Assembly: GCF_002109385.1 (NCBI RefSeq)
Contig: NZ_CP020814.1
Span: 2,379,501-2,443,500, forward strand
From: Halalkalibacter krulwichiae
Lineage (GTDB): Bacteria; Bacillota; Bacilli; Bacillales; Bacillaceae_D
DNA length: 64,000 nucleotides
Reading direction: 5' to 3'
Both the position numbers and the translations under genes were made by a program. This document shows, piece after piece, positions 17,386 to 26,013 of this stretch (position 1 is the stretch's first letter; the number at the start of each line of letters is the position of its first letter). The notes under the pieces are model-generated. The model was given only the letters and a program-made list of their open reading frames with translations, did no database searches and had not been told where the DNA came from.

Positions 17386-18509
17386 GTTTCAACCCCTCCA
17401 GACATAGATTGATTCTTTTTTCTTTTTTTCATTAAAATAATGACAAATAAAAGAAGCGGAATACCAAATTGCATGGGAAGGTGAAGAATGTATGGCACAA
17501 TTTGCAAACCTTCTTCAAAATGTTCAACAATATTGTTGGAACTAAGGACAGCAAAAAAAGGAATCAAGCTGATAACAGGAAAAATAAATTTCTGGTACGG
17601 TATTTTAAAAACATATTCAATCCCTTTTAAACCAGCATAAAAGAACACACTCACCTTAATGTAAACACCACACATTAAAATAAAGACAACTAATATGTCG
17701 ACTCTATCAATAAATTGCATTAACATAATTTCTCTTGCTGCAGTCATTAAAGGGAATAACGTTCTCACTTTCAGATCAACACCAAGTGTAGCAACTTGAA
17801 TAACATTAGAAAAAGTAATTAAAATTCCACTTGTTGCGATCGCCGCAATCCCAACTTTCCCTGTATAAGTAAAACGAGTTACAGCGGTCATAATGACAGT
17901 AAATACAATAACCTCTCCGTAAGGAAACGTAATTAAGGTTGGGAACAACGCATTTAAAACTGGTCGAAACCCGTCCCCCAGTATTGGGAGTAAATGGGAA
18001 AATTGTAGCTCACCACTGAAAAATAATAAAACCCCTACCACAATTAATATTCCAATTATATAGGGGGAAATAATTTCTGTAACTCTTGCCAATACTTCAA
18101 GTCCTAAATACACGGTATAAAGTACCGGAAACATCATGACAATTGAAATCACTTCAACAGGTGTAACAGGAAGAATGGTCACCTTCATAAGCTCTCCGAA
18201 ATCACGAATATTTCTTGAGGCAATATACAAGAAATAAAGAGCATAAAGTATACAGATCATATTGCCAATGACTTTTCCTAGAGTGTAGGTAAGCATATCA
18301 TATAAGTTTCGCTGATCTGCTTTCGTAATTAAATAATAGTAACTGTATACAATCATCACTCCAACAGATGCTGCAATCAGCTCAGCGATCCATAAATCTT
18401 GACGCGCCTCTTCCCCCGCCCCAACAACTACGGCTGTCCCAATTGAGAAAATGGTAATCAATATATATAATTGCCATAGTGAAATTTTTTCGTTCCCATT
18501 CGCTTTCAT
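17382..18509 (-). CDS. Germinant receptor B subunit (GerB/spore permease family), operon 2
   Basis: A 375-residue protein with ten predicted helices of the APC-type spore germination permease family (begins EKISLWQLYILITIFSIGTAVVVGAG). B subunits carry the nutrient-binding pocket of Ger receptors, resembling amino acid transporters. It follows the small two-helix protein gene by 7 bases and overlaps the A gene by 4 bases. The ligand is unknown. Confidence 0.92.
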   Translation of the reverse strand: MKANGNEKISLWQLYILITIFSIGTAVVVGAGEEARQDLWIAELIAASVGVMIVYSYYYLITKADQRNLYDMLTYTLGKVIGNMICILYALYFLYIASRNIRDFGELMKVTILPVTPVEVISIVMMFPVLYTVYLGLEVLARVTEIISPYIIGILIVVGVLLFFSGELQFSHLLPILGDGFRPVLNALFPTLITFPYGEVIVFTVIMTAVTRFTYTGKVGIAAIATSGILITFSNVIQVATLGVDLKVRTLFPLMTAAREIMLMQFIDRVDILVVFILMCGVYIKVSVFFYAGLKGIEYVFKIPYQKFIFPVISLIPFFAVLSSNNIVEHFEEGLQIVPYILHLPMQFGIPLLLFVIILMKKRKKNQSMSGGVET

Positions 18510-18516
18510 AACGGCC

Positions 18517-18759
18517 TCACTTCTCTGTCGGTCGTGTCTTTAGATTTTGCTTTTTCTTGTAGCTTTGATAATCTGTTATTACTGCGGCAAACAGGCCTAT
18601 TACTGCCCACACTGTAACAATCGTTCGACGTGTTCCTAACTCGAATGGATATACTTCCTTTATACTTTCTATAATGAACTTTTCAAAAATGATCGCATCA
18701 AATATAGCCATTGAAAACAGCATTGAAACTAGAATTGTTAAATAAATAACCGTAACCAC
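18517..18759 (-). CDS. Small two-helix protein, probable Ger D subunit
   Basis: Two hydrophobic helices (VTVIYLTILVSMLFSMAIF and RRTIVTVWAVIGLFAAVITD) are separated by an acidic loop, with a basic tail. Small two-helix 'D' proteins are known from several Bacillus ger operons and modulate receptor function. The gene opens this operon, 7 bases before the B subunit. The start is uncertain: the GTG at 18759 (80 aa) has AAGGTG 6 bases upstream; an in-frame ATG (18780) and a TTG (18840, 107 aa) lie further up without a good ribosome site. Confidence 0.7.
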   Translation of the reverse strand: MVTVIYLTILVSMLFSMAIFDAIIFEKFIIESIKEVYPFELGTRRTIVTVWAVIGLFAAVITDYQSYKKKQNLKTRPTEK

Positions 18760-18884
18760 TATTATCACCTTCAGCCACATAAGTAGGTTATTTCTAGAAT
18801 TGCCACTCTGAGTTAAATTATGTAGATTTAGCAAAATCAACTAATCATTTTGTGTTTTCGAAAACATTTTCTCTTAAACAAAAA

Positions 18885-18934
18885 ACTCCCATAAGGTAGC
18901 CAGATCTTTCACTATCCGTCTACCTTATGGGAGT
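18885..18934 (-). terminator. Terminator after ger operon 1
   Basis: ACTCCCATAAGGTAG pairs with CTACCTTATGGGAGT around a 20-base loop; TTTTTGTTTAAG follows on the minus strand. It separates the two ger operons. Confidence 0.85.
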
Positions 18935-18966
18935 CATACATTATCTATGGCTTGTTTTCTTCACAA

Positions 18967-20085
18967 TTATTTGATTGCGCCAGTTGAAATAATTCTAGTT
19001 TCTACATGTGTAGAGATTTCCGCTTGCTTAAAAGCTTGATTCCACATTTCCTTCGTCCATCCTTTTGCATTTCGAATTCGAAATGGATCTCCAAAACCTA
19101 CTGGATCAATGGAAAGTTCTTGAAAATGATTAACAGTTGACAAAACTTTTTCTTCTAGTTGTGATTCAATTGCTAGCTCAATCTCTTTTCTCTGTTCATT
19201 TTCTTCTAGATTTCTAACCCCATCATAATCAACAACACTTCCTCTAATGTATAAATAGATATAAATGGTTGGCTTCTTTAAATTCCCGTTCACCTTTGTG
19301 TGATACTTAGTATCTACAAACTTTAATATGACCATTTCATCCTCTTGCCTATTGGAACGAACAGGCGGAGGAATCATAACAGCTATATCTGGTAATTTTT
19401 TTCTCTTTTTCATCGCTTCAACTAGTTTTGCCTGCTCAGGATCTAATAAAGCAACCATTTTATCATTTTTAAATAAAGCGACCTTCGTAATTTTAATTGA
19501 TTGTTCATCAATCCTTTCTAAATATGGAACGGAAGGATCAGACACTTCATCGGTATTACGAAATACAAAATCTCGAATCGTTGTAAATGGGCTAAACGCC
19601 GTTAACGTTCTCGGTGTTAATAACTCAGTTAAATATATGTTTAGTTCAGGCTTGTCTTTGTATTCGGCATTGAGGAGTTCTTCCACACTTCCTTTGACAA
19701 CAGCAATAAAGATGTTTGCACCTATATGAGGGTCACGATATAAATTTTCTACTATTTTCCAAATGCCAATGTTTCTTGCATATTCTTCACTAAATAAAAT
19801 CACACGTAATTGAGCTGGGGATAACGTTTTATCTGTTAAGGTTGAAATATCCATTAATGACTGATGCGGCAATCTTACGTCTGTCTGAAAATGTTGAATG
19901 GCTTCCTGTGCTGATTTATTAGGCTGGGGGATGGTAACAGAAACTCTAGTATTTTCTTCGTCTATGTAGTCAAATCCCATTACTCCTATCATTCCTAAAT
20001 CCTCAATAACAGGTCTATCGATATGTGGATTGTTACAACCACTCATACAAACTAGAAGAGTCAGAATGAAAAACATTTGCTTCAT
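18967..20085 (-). CDS. Germinant receptor C subunit (Ger(x)C lipoprotein), operon 1
   Basis: A 372-residue Ger(x)C lipoprotein with a short signal peptide and lipobox CMSGCNN (Cys 17). Family segments include DLGMIGVMGFDYIDEENTRV, LSPAQLRVILFSEEYARNIG near 85-105 and a C-terminal EVELAIESQLEEKVLS-like region. It should be tethered to the spore inner membrane as part of the receptor. The start overlaps the B gene stop by 4 bases, and it is the final gene of the A-B-C operon with a terminator 33 bases on. It is diverged from the operon 2 paralogue. Confidence 0.92.
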   Translation of the reverse strand: MKQMFFILTLLVCMSGCNNPHIDRPVIEDLGMIGVMGFDYIDEENTRVSVTIPQPNKSAQEAIQHFQTDVRLPHQSLMDISTLTDKTLSPAQLRVILFSEEYARNIGIWKIVENLYRDPHIGANIFIAVVKGSVEELLNAEYKDKPELNIYLTELLTPRTLTAFSPFTTIRDFVFRNTDEVSDPSVPYLERIDEQSIKITKVALFKNDKMVALLDPEQAKLVEAMKKRKKLPDIAVMIPPPVRSNRQEDEMVILKFVDTKYHTKVNGNLKKPTIYIYLYIRGSVVDYDGVRNLEENEQRKEIELAIESQLEEKVLSTVNHFQELSIDPVGFGDPFRIRNAKGWTKEMWNQAFKQAEISTHVETRIISTGAIK

Positions 20086-21200
20086 GAAGATGCAGCCTCC
20101 TCTGTTTGCTGTTTTTGCTTTCTATGCTTGATCTTATTCGCAATTAATAACAAAATGGGGACAAGGATTAAACCATAACCGTAAAACACACCCCAATCAT
20201 CAAATATAATATCTTGGATATCATATGGGATTGGTCCAGCAAAGAGAAACCACGAAATAAAAGCGACGATGATTAAATGCCAAGTCCGGTTTTGGTGATG
20301 AGAAAAAAGTGCATCTAAGCCTTTCTTCGCAACCCACAAATAAACAGCGGTTGTCGACAAAATGAGAAAAACCCATAATGTTGTTCCAAATGTTTCTATC
20401 CTTTCGACAAACTCTAATTGCACGGCTTGTAACAAATTTAAAACAGGAAACAACAACTGATCTAATTGCCACGGAGAAAAATAGACGACACTTCCTAATG
20501 AAACAGCGACATAATAAGAAACGGCGATCCAGATACCAATTGAAGTGTGAACAAATGCTTTTTTCTGATCTTGGATATAAGGGTAATAAAACAAGATTAA
20601 TCCATAACCGAACATCGACATAGAACCATGAAATAATGCTTGTAACCACCCGTACATGCTAATCTCAAATGTTGGAATGGCATTATACCAGTTGCCCATT
20701 TGAAAAGGCCATCTTATAAAATAGACGAGCCAACCTGTAACAAAGAAAGAAAAAATACAAAATCTAGCTAGTGATTTAACACCACCATGTGCAATGCAAT
20801 ACATGACAAAGTAAAGCAGGATAGATGGGACTGCTATTGTATACTCCGGCAATGTAATAGTTTGTAAGACACGGACATAACTCCGACTTACACTACAGCA
20901 TGCTAACAGCGCGTAAACAAAGAAAATAACATTTAATCCTTTTCCAACAACTTTCCCTAACACTTTTTCTGAAATTTTAAAAAGATGATCATTGGGGAAT
21001 TTTTTACAAAGCATTATTATCGGAATTAACGTAGCATTTGCTAATATCCCAAGAAAAATGGGAACGAGCCATAAATTATAACCAGCATCGCTAATGTCGC
21101 TCGGTAAAGAAAACAATCCAATACCAATCATCGTATTTTGCGCAAGAAAAATAACATGATATTTATTTAATTTCTTGAAATTCCCTTTATCCATTTTCAT
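20082..21200 (-). CDS. Germinant receptor B subunit, operon 1
   Basis: A 372-residue GerB/spore-permease protein with about ten helices (starts KYHVIFLAQNTMIGIGLFSLPSDISDAG, the discontinuous helix-1 region typical of APC folds). It overlaps the A subunit stop by one base and the C subunit start by 4. The likely ribosome site is inside the A gene. The nutrient ligand is not inferable. Confidence 0.92.
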   Translation of the reverse strand: MKMDKGNFKKLNKYHVIFLAQNTMIGIGLFSLPSDISDAGYNLWLVPIFLGILANATLIPIIMLCKKFPNDHLFKISEKVLGKVVGKGLNVIFFVYALLACCSVSRSYVRVLQTITLPEYTIAVPSILLYFVMYCIAHGGVKSLARFCIFSFFVTGWLVYFIRWPFQMGNWYNAIPTFEISMYGWLQALFHGSMSMFGYGLILFYYPYIQDQKKAFVHTSIGIWIAVSYYVAVSLGSVVYFSPWQLDQLLFPVLNLLQAVQLEFVERIETFGTTLWVFLILSTTAVYLWVAKKGLDALFSHHQNRTWHLIIVAFISWFLFAGPIPYDIQDIIFDDWGVFYGYGLILVPILLLIANKIKHRKQKQQTEEAASS

Positions 21201-22699
21201 TACTCCTCATCTAAAGGACGGACCAAATCTTTTTTCGCTCTTGAAATACCCGCTCGTGCGACAAAGAATTTTACCGGAACACGTATAATAGAATTCAAGA
21301 TATCGGTTGGCTTCCTCGGTATCACTGGCGAGAAGTATGGTGTGCCAAGTGATGTCATATTAAGTAGATGATTAAACATCCAAGCAAACACAATCATCTG
21401 ACCATACATTCCAATTGCACCTGCTGCAATAATATAAAAGTAACGAACAAAGCGTATTGCATTACTCATTAAGTAACTCGGTGGGATAAACGACAACAAA
21501 GCTGTTACCGCAACTAATACAATTAAAATATTACTAGCGAGTCCCGCTTCAACAGCCGCTGTTCCAATGACAATCCCACCAACAATACCAATGGTTTGAC
21601 CAATCTTAGTCGGCATTCTTGCACCCGCTTCTCTTAGTACTTCGATAACCATTTCAATAATTAGAGCTTCTAAAACAGGCGGAAATGGAACCTGAGCTCT
21701 AGATTCTGCTAATATACGTAACAATTGTGGTGGGAGCATTTCGGGATGGAAAGTTAAAACTGACACATATGTTGAAGTTAGCAGGATTGAAATAAAAAAG
21801 CCAGCTAACCTTAATGTCCTAAGTAAAGTCGCTGTAGTCCATCGATTATAATAATCCTCTGGAGAAAGAAACATTTCTAAAAATGAAGCTGGTAAAATCG
21901 CAGCTTCGGGACTACCATTCATCATGACAATTATTTTTCCATTCAACAATGAACCAACGACATTATCACTCCGTACCGTTAGGCCAAATTGTGGAAATGG
22001 TGAAAAGGGTTTGTCCTCTAGCATTTGTTTTAGGACTGGTAGGCCAATAAAGCCTTCGTACTCAACATTTTCGAGTCTTCTTAAAATTCGGTCGACATTT
22101 TCCTGGTTTGCAATGTTATCCATATACAAAACGATAATATTGTTCTTCGTTTCCGTTCCAAGCAACATTGATTTTGATTTCAATTGTGGTGAACGAATCC
22201 GTTTTTTAATTAATGATAAATTAGTTTCTACACTCTCAACAAAAGCATCTTGCGGACCCATAACCGTTGTTTCATTCTCAGGTGTAGTAATGGATCTGTC
22301 AGATGCACTGAATGTATTAATTTCAATGATAGAACCTTCAAACATTAAACAAGTATATCCACTACATATATCATGGATGAGCTTTGGAAGCTCATCGTCA
22401 TTAAGGGATGTGTAATTTTTAAATATCTCGTCAGGGTTTTCAGAAGTAGCTTGATTAAGAGGGTTAAAAACCATGTCATTTAGTATGGTTGATTCAACGA
22501 GTGCTGATAAGTAAATAACGGTAACGAACGAGCCTCCGACCTTTACTTCCTTCATCACAAGGTCGTCTATATTGTCTAAACGTTTCAAAAGGGCTTTCTT
22601 CGTTATGGGTTCTTTAATGCCCGGAGTGGCTTTGTTCTCATCGTGAGGTTGAGGCTCAAAGAACTGTTTGAATTTAAATCCTTTCTTTCTCCGACTCAT
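21200..22699 (-). CDS. Germinant receptor A subunit, operon 1
   Basis: A 499-residue GerA-family protein: basic, polar N-terminus, soluble domain about 30-285 (VMGPQDAFVESVETNLSLIK, IRSPQLKSKSM), then membrane helices about 295-470. The motif QVPFPPVLEALIIEMVIEVLREAGARMP is seen near 345-375. First gene of the operon, with GGAGGG 7 bases before the ATG. As a spore gene a sigma-G promoter is expected, but I could not fix one convincingly in the short upstream gap. Confidence 0.93.
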   Translation of the reverse strand: MSRRKKGFKFKQFFEPQPHDENKATPGIKEPITKKALLKRLDNIDDLVMKEVKVGGSFVTVIYLSALVESTILNDMVFNPLNQATSENPDEIFKNYTSLNDDELPKLIHDICSGYTCLMFEGSIIEINTFSASDRSITTPENETTVMGPQDAFVESVETNLSLIKKRIRSPQLKSKSMLLGTETKNNIIVLYMDNIANQENVDRILRRLENVEYEGFIGLPVLKQMLEDKPFSPFPQFGLTVRSDNVVGSLLNGKIIVMMNGSPEAAILPASFLEMFLSPEDYYNRWTTATLLRTLRLAGFFISILLTSTYVSVLTFHPEMLPPQLLRILAESRAQVPFPPVLEALIIEMVIEVLREAGARMPTKIGQTIGIVGGIVIGTAAVEAGLASNILIVLVAVTALLSFIPPSYLMSNAIRFVRYFYIIAAGAIGMYGQMIVFAWMFNHLLNMTSLGTPYFSPVIPRKPTDILNSIIRVPVKFFVARAGISRAKKDLVRPLDEE

Positions 22700-22781
22700 T
22701 AAACAACCCTCCTTTTAAATAATCCCTTACCATAAACCTTCCCTATGATCTATGCGAATATGTAGATTAGTTTTAAATAAA

Positions 22782-22818
22782 AAGAAAAAGACAGACCTAT
22801 AAAGTCTCTCTTTTTCTT
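22782..22818 (-). terminator. Terminator after the GGCT-fold gene
   Basis: AAGAAAAAGACAGAC pairs with GTCTCTCTTTTTCTT (one mismatch), followed by TTTATTTAAAAC on the minus strand. Confidence 0.7.
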
Positions 22819-22823
22819 AGTTT

Positions 22824-23204
22824 TTACATTGGTTTAACATCAAACCAATTGCCACTTTTAATTAATTGATCACAATTATGAAAAGTCTTTCCTGCAATAT
22901 AAACAAAAGCATGTAACGTATAACCTTCTGTATAAATCTGTCGAATCACTCTTATATACTCATTGTCACTTCCTGTATGCGAATAACCTTCTAGTACATC
23001 AACATGGTTCAGCAGCTCTTGATTTACTTCATATACTTCTCCCCAAACAATTGCATTTTGGTGGTCTTTTAAAATAGGATAGCCCTTTTTCGTGTCATGG
23101 AGCTCACCATAAACCCAACAATTTTCTTTGAGTAAGATTGCTTTATCTAGAAATGTATGGTTAGCTCCTCCTTTTCGAAGCGTTCCATAAACAAATAATT
23201 TCAT
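22824..23204 (-). CDS. Gamma-glutamylcyclotransferase-fold (AIG2/GGCT-like) protein
   Basis: A 126-residue single-domain protein beginning with the family motif FVYGTLRKGGANH; the conserved acidic residue lies in DVLEGYSHTG near 71-80. The GGCT-like fold covers gamma-glutamyl cyclotransferases and gamma-glutamylamine cyclotransferases (BtrG, YtfP, YkqA groups), so substrate is open. GGGAG lies before the ATG. It lies downstream of and in the same direction as the amidohydrolase gene (33-base gap), so the riboswitch-controlled transcript may also include it. Confidence 0.85.
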   Translation of the reverse strand: MKLFVYGTLRKGGANHTFLDKAILLKENCWVYGELHDTKKGYPILKDHQNAIVWGEVYEVNQELLNHVDVLEGYSHTGSDNEYIRVIRQIYTEGYTLHAFVYIAGKTFHNCDQLIKSGNWFDVKPM

Positions 23205-23237
23205 CGCTGATCACTCCCTATCAAATATGCTTTAAAG

Positions 23238-24575
23238 TTACGTGAGCTCACTTATCCTCTTAATCATTCTTTTGATTGAGCCATTGGCCTCTTTAAGTAC
23301 TATTGATTTATCAATCGTTTTCAAAATTCTATTTTCCATAACGATTTTCCCATTTATAATCGATGTCTCAACATCAGCTCGTGTTGCAGAATACACAATT
23401 CTAGAGATTGGATCAACATCATAAGAAGGATACGTATGAAAATCATTTAAATTAAGGATGATAAGATCTGCTTTTTTGCCAACTTCAATTGAACCTATCT
23501 CGTCTCCTAACCCGATTGCTTTCGCTCCGCCAATTGTAGCCATTTTTAATACCGTTCTGGCATCCATTGATGTTGGCCCATTCGCAGGCTTTTGAATCAA
23601 AGCTGCTAAACGCATTTCATTAAACATGTCTAAATTATTGTTGCACGGTGCTCCATCGGCACCAAGACTAACGGAGATTTCACGATGTAGCAAACTTGGA
23701 ATCTCCGCAACTCCAGAAGCTAATTTTAAATTTGAACCTGGACAATGACTGACATGAACTCCTCTTTCTTTAATAATTTGTTTTTCACGATCGTTTAACC
23801 AGACACAATGAGCTAAAATAAGACGTTGATTTGCCAGCTGTAAGTAATCTAAGTACTCTATGTTTCTCATTCCCGTTTCTTCTTCTACTATTTGAATTTC
23901 TCCTCGGTTTTCAGAAGCGTGAGTGTGAACATTAACCTCATACGAGGAAGATAACGTTGAAACTTCCCTAAGTAATGTCTCTGTACAAGAGATGACAAAA
24001 CGTGGTGAGAAAGCATATTTAATTCTGCCGTGATCAAAGTTATGCCATTTCTCTAATAAATCAACACTTTCTTGTATCGAATGTTCAGTCGATTCTTGCA
24101 AGGCTATTGGGACTTCATCTCCTTTATCCATCATCACCTTACCTGATAATGCACGAATCCCACTTGAAGCGATCGCCTGAAACGCTAAATCTGTAAAGTG
24201 AACAGTTTCCATATCGACAATTGATGTCGTACCGCTTTGGATTAACTCTCCTAATCCAAGCAAAGCAGAATAATACAATGATTCCTCGTCATGAGCTGCT
24301 TCAAGCGGCCATATACGTGTCTTTAACCAATCCATTAATTCTAAGTCATCAGCTCTACCTCTAAAAAGAGTTTGACATAGATGTACGTGTGTTTGAACAA
24401 AACCAGGAATGACAGTTTTATTCCTTCCATCAATAACCTTCTCTACATCATTTACTTTCAAATCTACTCCTATTTCTTTAATCCGGTCGTGTTCAATCAG
24501 TATATCGCATTTTACTATCTCATTTTTCTCATTCATTGTAACAACTTCAGCTTGCTTAATTAAAACTTTGCTCAT
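23238..24575 (-). CDS. Purine deaminase-type amidohydrolase (TrzA/SsnA/5'-deoxyadenosine deaminase group)
   Basis: A 445-residue metal-dependent amidohydrolase (cog0402). The metal site HxH is in PGFVQTHVHLCQ near 60-66. VNVHTHASENRGE holds the third His near 215, LILAHCVWL the fourth near 247, and GADGAPCNNN the metal Asp near 298. Relatives deaminate guanine, 8-oxoguanine, S-adenosylhomocysteine, methylthioadenosine or 5'-deoxyadenosine; sequence alone does not choose. The ATG at 24575 is picked because GAGGTG lies 6 bases upstream; upstream codons run into the riboswitch terminator. The purine riboswitch at 24611-24704 points to a purine substrate or purine-degradation role. Confidence 0.88.
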   Translation of the reverse strand: MSKVLIKQAEVVTMNEKNEIVKCDILIEHDRIKEIGVDLKVNDVEKVIDGRNKTVIPGFVQTHVHLCQTLFRGRADDLELMDWLKTRIWPLEAAHDEESLYYSALLGLGELIQSGTTSIVDMETVHFTDLAFQAIASSGIRALSGKVMMDKGDEVPIALQESTEHSIQESVDLLEKWHNFDHGRIKYAFSPRFVISCTETLLREVSTLSSSYEVNVHTHASENRGEIQIVEEETGMRNIEYLDYLQLANQRLILAHCVWLNDREKQIIKERGVHVSHCPGSNLKLASGVAEIPSLLHREISVSLGADGAPCNNNLDMFNEMRLAALIQKPANGPTSMDARTVLKMATIGGAKAIGLGDEIGSIEVGKKADLIILNLNDFHTYPSYDVDPISRIVYSATRADVETSIINGKIVMENRILKTIDKSIVLKEANGSIKRMIKRISELT

Positions 24576-24610
24576 GTTCATCACCTCACTAGTAATAGAT
24601 ACAAAAAAAC

Positions 24611-24704
24611 TACGAAAAATGTGCCCATGCACATTTTTCGTAGCGAGGAATTTGCGGTTCCAAAGTAGAGACCCCCAATCCATATTATTGAGGTTATACG
24701 AAAG
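24611..24704 (-). promoter_or_regulatory. Purine riboswitch with overlapping terminator (ON-switch layout)
   Basis: On the minus strand the aptamer runs 24704-24637. P1 is TTTCGTA/TACGAAA. J1/2 is TAA. P2 is CCTCAAT/ATTGGGG closing loop AATATGG. J2/3 is GTCTCTAC. P3 has loop CCGCAAA, and the final junction is GC before P1'. This follows the guanine/adenine riboswitch pattern, with the pocket equivalents of U22, U47, U51 and C74 kept; C74 predicts guanine-like specificity, while the usual A73 is G and P3 is short. P1' is also the 5' arm of a terminator (CTACGAAAAATGTGC / GCACATTTTTCGTAG, then seven T), so aptamer and terminator exclude each other. Confidence 0.85.
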
Positions 24705-24774
24705 ATAGTTAAACTTTAACTGAATTTTCAATATTCAGCTACAAGTTAGTAAGAATATCTATCATATCCTTTTC

Positions 24775-25914
24775 TTATCTGGTTTGATGCAAAGGTTTCC
24801 CTACATTATGAGATCTGTCATTTAATTTTTTTCCAATTCCTTTTTCAATTAGGTCTAAGTAATGTCGATCTTTTGAAGCCACAAATGTAATTGCACGCCC
24901 AACTTCTCCCCCACGTCCTGTTCGTCCAATCCGATGTATATAGCTTTCGACATCATGTGGAATATCATAATTGAATACATGTGTTACACCTTCCACATCC
25001 AACCCCCTAGCTGCCACATCTGTAGCAACTAAATATTGTACTCTAGCTTCACGAAACATACTCATCACTTCTTCTCGCTTAGCTTGGGACAATCCACCAT
25101 GTAATACTTCGACTAAATATCCTTTTTCGTGTAATGCTTCATATAATTTATTCGTTCTTCTTTGCGTACGACAAAAGATAATCCCTAAAAACGGTTGTTC
25201 CTCTTTAATAATTGCTCGTAAAGCTTCCTGCTTGCCACGATCTGTCGTCTTAATGACAATTTGTGTAATCTCGTCTAATATCATGCTTCTTTTTTTAATT
25301 GAAAGGTGTTCAGGGTTCTTTAAATATTTGCTAGAGAGTTGACGAATTTCTTCTGGCATCGTAGCTGAAAATAACAAAGTTTGTCGATCATTTGATGTTT
25401 GTTCAATGATTTTCTCTACTTCACCTAAAAAGCCCATATGCAACATTTGATCTGCTTCATCTAACACTAGCTTTTTTACGTTGTGTAAACTTACCGTTTC
25501 ACGACGAATGTGATCAAGAAGTCTACCTGGTGTCGCGATGATAAGGTGAATTGCACCTGCAAGCTTTCTTAATTGTTGTTCTACATCTTGCCCTCCATAT
25601 ATAGGAAGAACATGGCATTCCGGATAGGCTTCAAGTAACTTCTGGGCTTCCGACGTAATTTGAAGAGCTAATTCCCTAGTTGGTGCAATAATGAGAGCTT
25701 GTACAGACCGATCATTGGAATCAATGGAATCAATAATTGGTAAAAGAAAAGCAAATGTTTTCCCTGTACCTGTTTGTGATTGAGCAATCACATCTTTACC
25801 TTTCAACACGAGAGGGATAGCTTTTTCTTGTATTTCTGTCGGATCTGTAATTCCTAATAATTTCATTTGTTCAACTAACATTTGACTAATTCCTATATTT
25901 TGAAAATTACTCAT
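24775..25914 (-). CDS. yfmL: DEAD-box RNA helicase, YfmL-like
   Basis: A 379-residue minimal DEAD-box protein. It has Q motif ITDPTEIQEKAIP, Walker A SQTGTGKT near 48, PTRELA, VLDEADQMLHMGF near 152, SATMP, FCRTQRRT, and HRIGRTGRGG near 335. It lacks the long basic tail of CshA and the RNA-binding domain of DbpA, and its length fits YfmL (~376), which acts in ribosome assembly and cold growth in B. subtilis. AAGGTAG precedes the ATG. It stops 71 bases upstream of the riboswitch aptamer that controls the next gene. Confidence 0.85.
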   Translation of the reverse strand: MSNFQNIGISQMLVEQMKLLGITDPTEIQEKAIPLVLKGKDVIAQSQTGTGKTFAFLLPIIDSIDSNDRSVQALIIAPTRELALQITSEAQKLLEAYPECHVLPIYGGQDVEQQLRKLAGAIHLIIATPGRLLDHIRRETVSLHNVKKLVLDEADQMLHMGFLGEVEKIIEQTSNDRQTLLFSATMPEEIRQLSSKYLKNPEHLSIKKRSMILDEITQIVIKTTDRGKQEALRAIIKEEQPFLGIIFCRTQRRTNKLYEALHEKGYLVEVLHGGLSQAKREEVMSMFREARVQYLVATDVAARGLDVEGVTHVFNYDIPHDVESYIHRIGRTGRGGEVGRAITFVASKDRHYLDLIEKGIGKKLNDRSHNVGKPLHQTR

Positions 25915-25937
25915 CTTTTTTCTACCTTTCTACAATG

Positions 25938-25969
25938 AAAGTCGGCGTTCTTACAAAGAAGCCGACTTC
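25938..25969 (-). terminator. Weak terminator after the MATE gene
   Basis: GAAAGTCGGC and GCCGACTTC form a 9-bp stem with a ~14-base loop; only a short T tract follows on the minus strand, so read-through into yfmL is possible. Confidence 0.5.
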
Positions 25970-26013
25970 ATATATCTAACTTTAATGATTATACTGTGTT
26001 TAGGATCGAGGGA

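Noticed and set aside
20221..20649. 142-codon reading frame inside the germinant receptor B gene
   Set aside because: Same-strand shifted frame, Cys/Phe-rich nonsense composition; the GerB frame is clearly the coding one.
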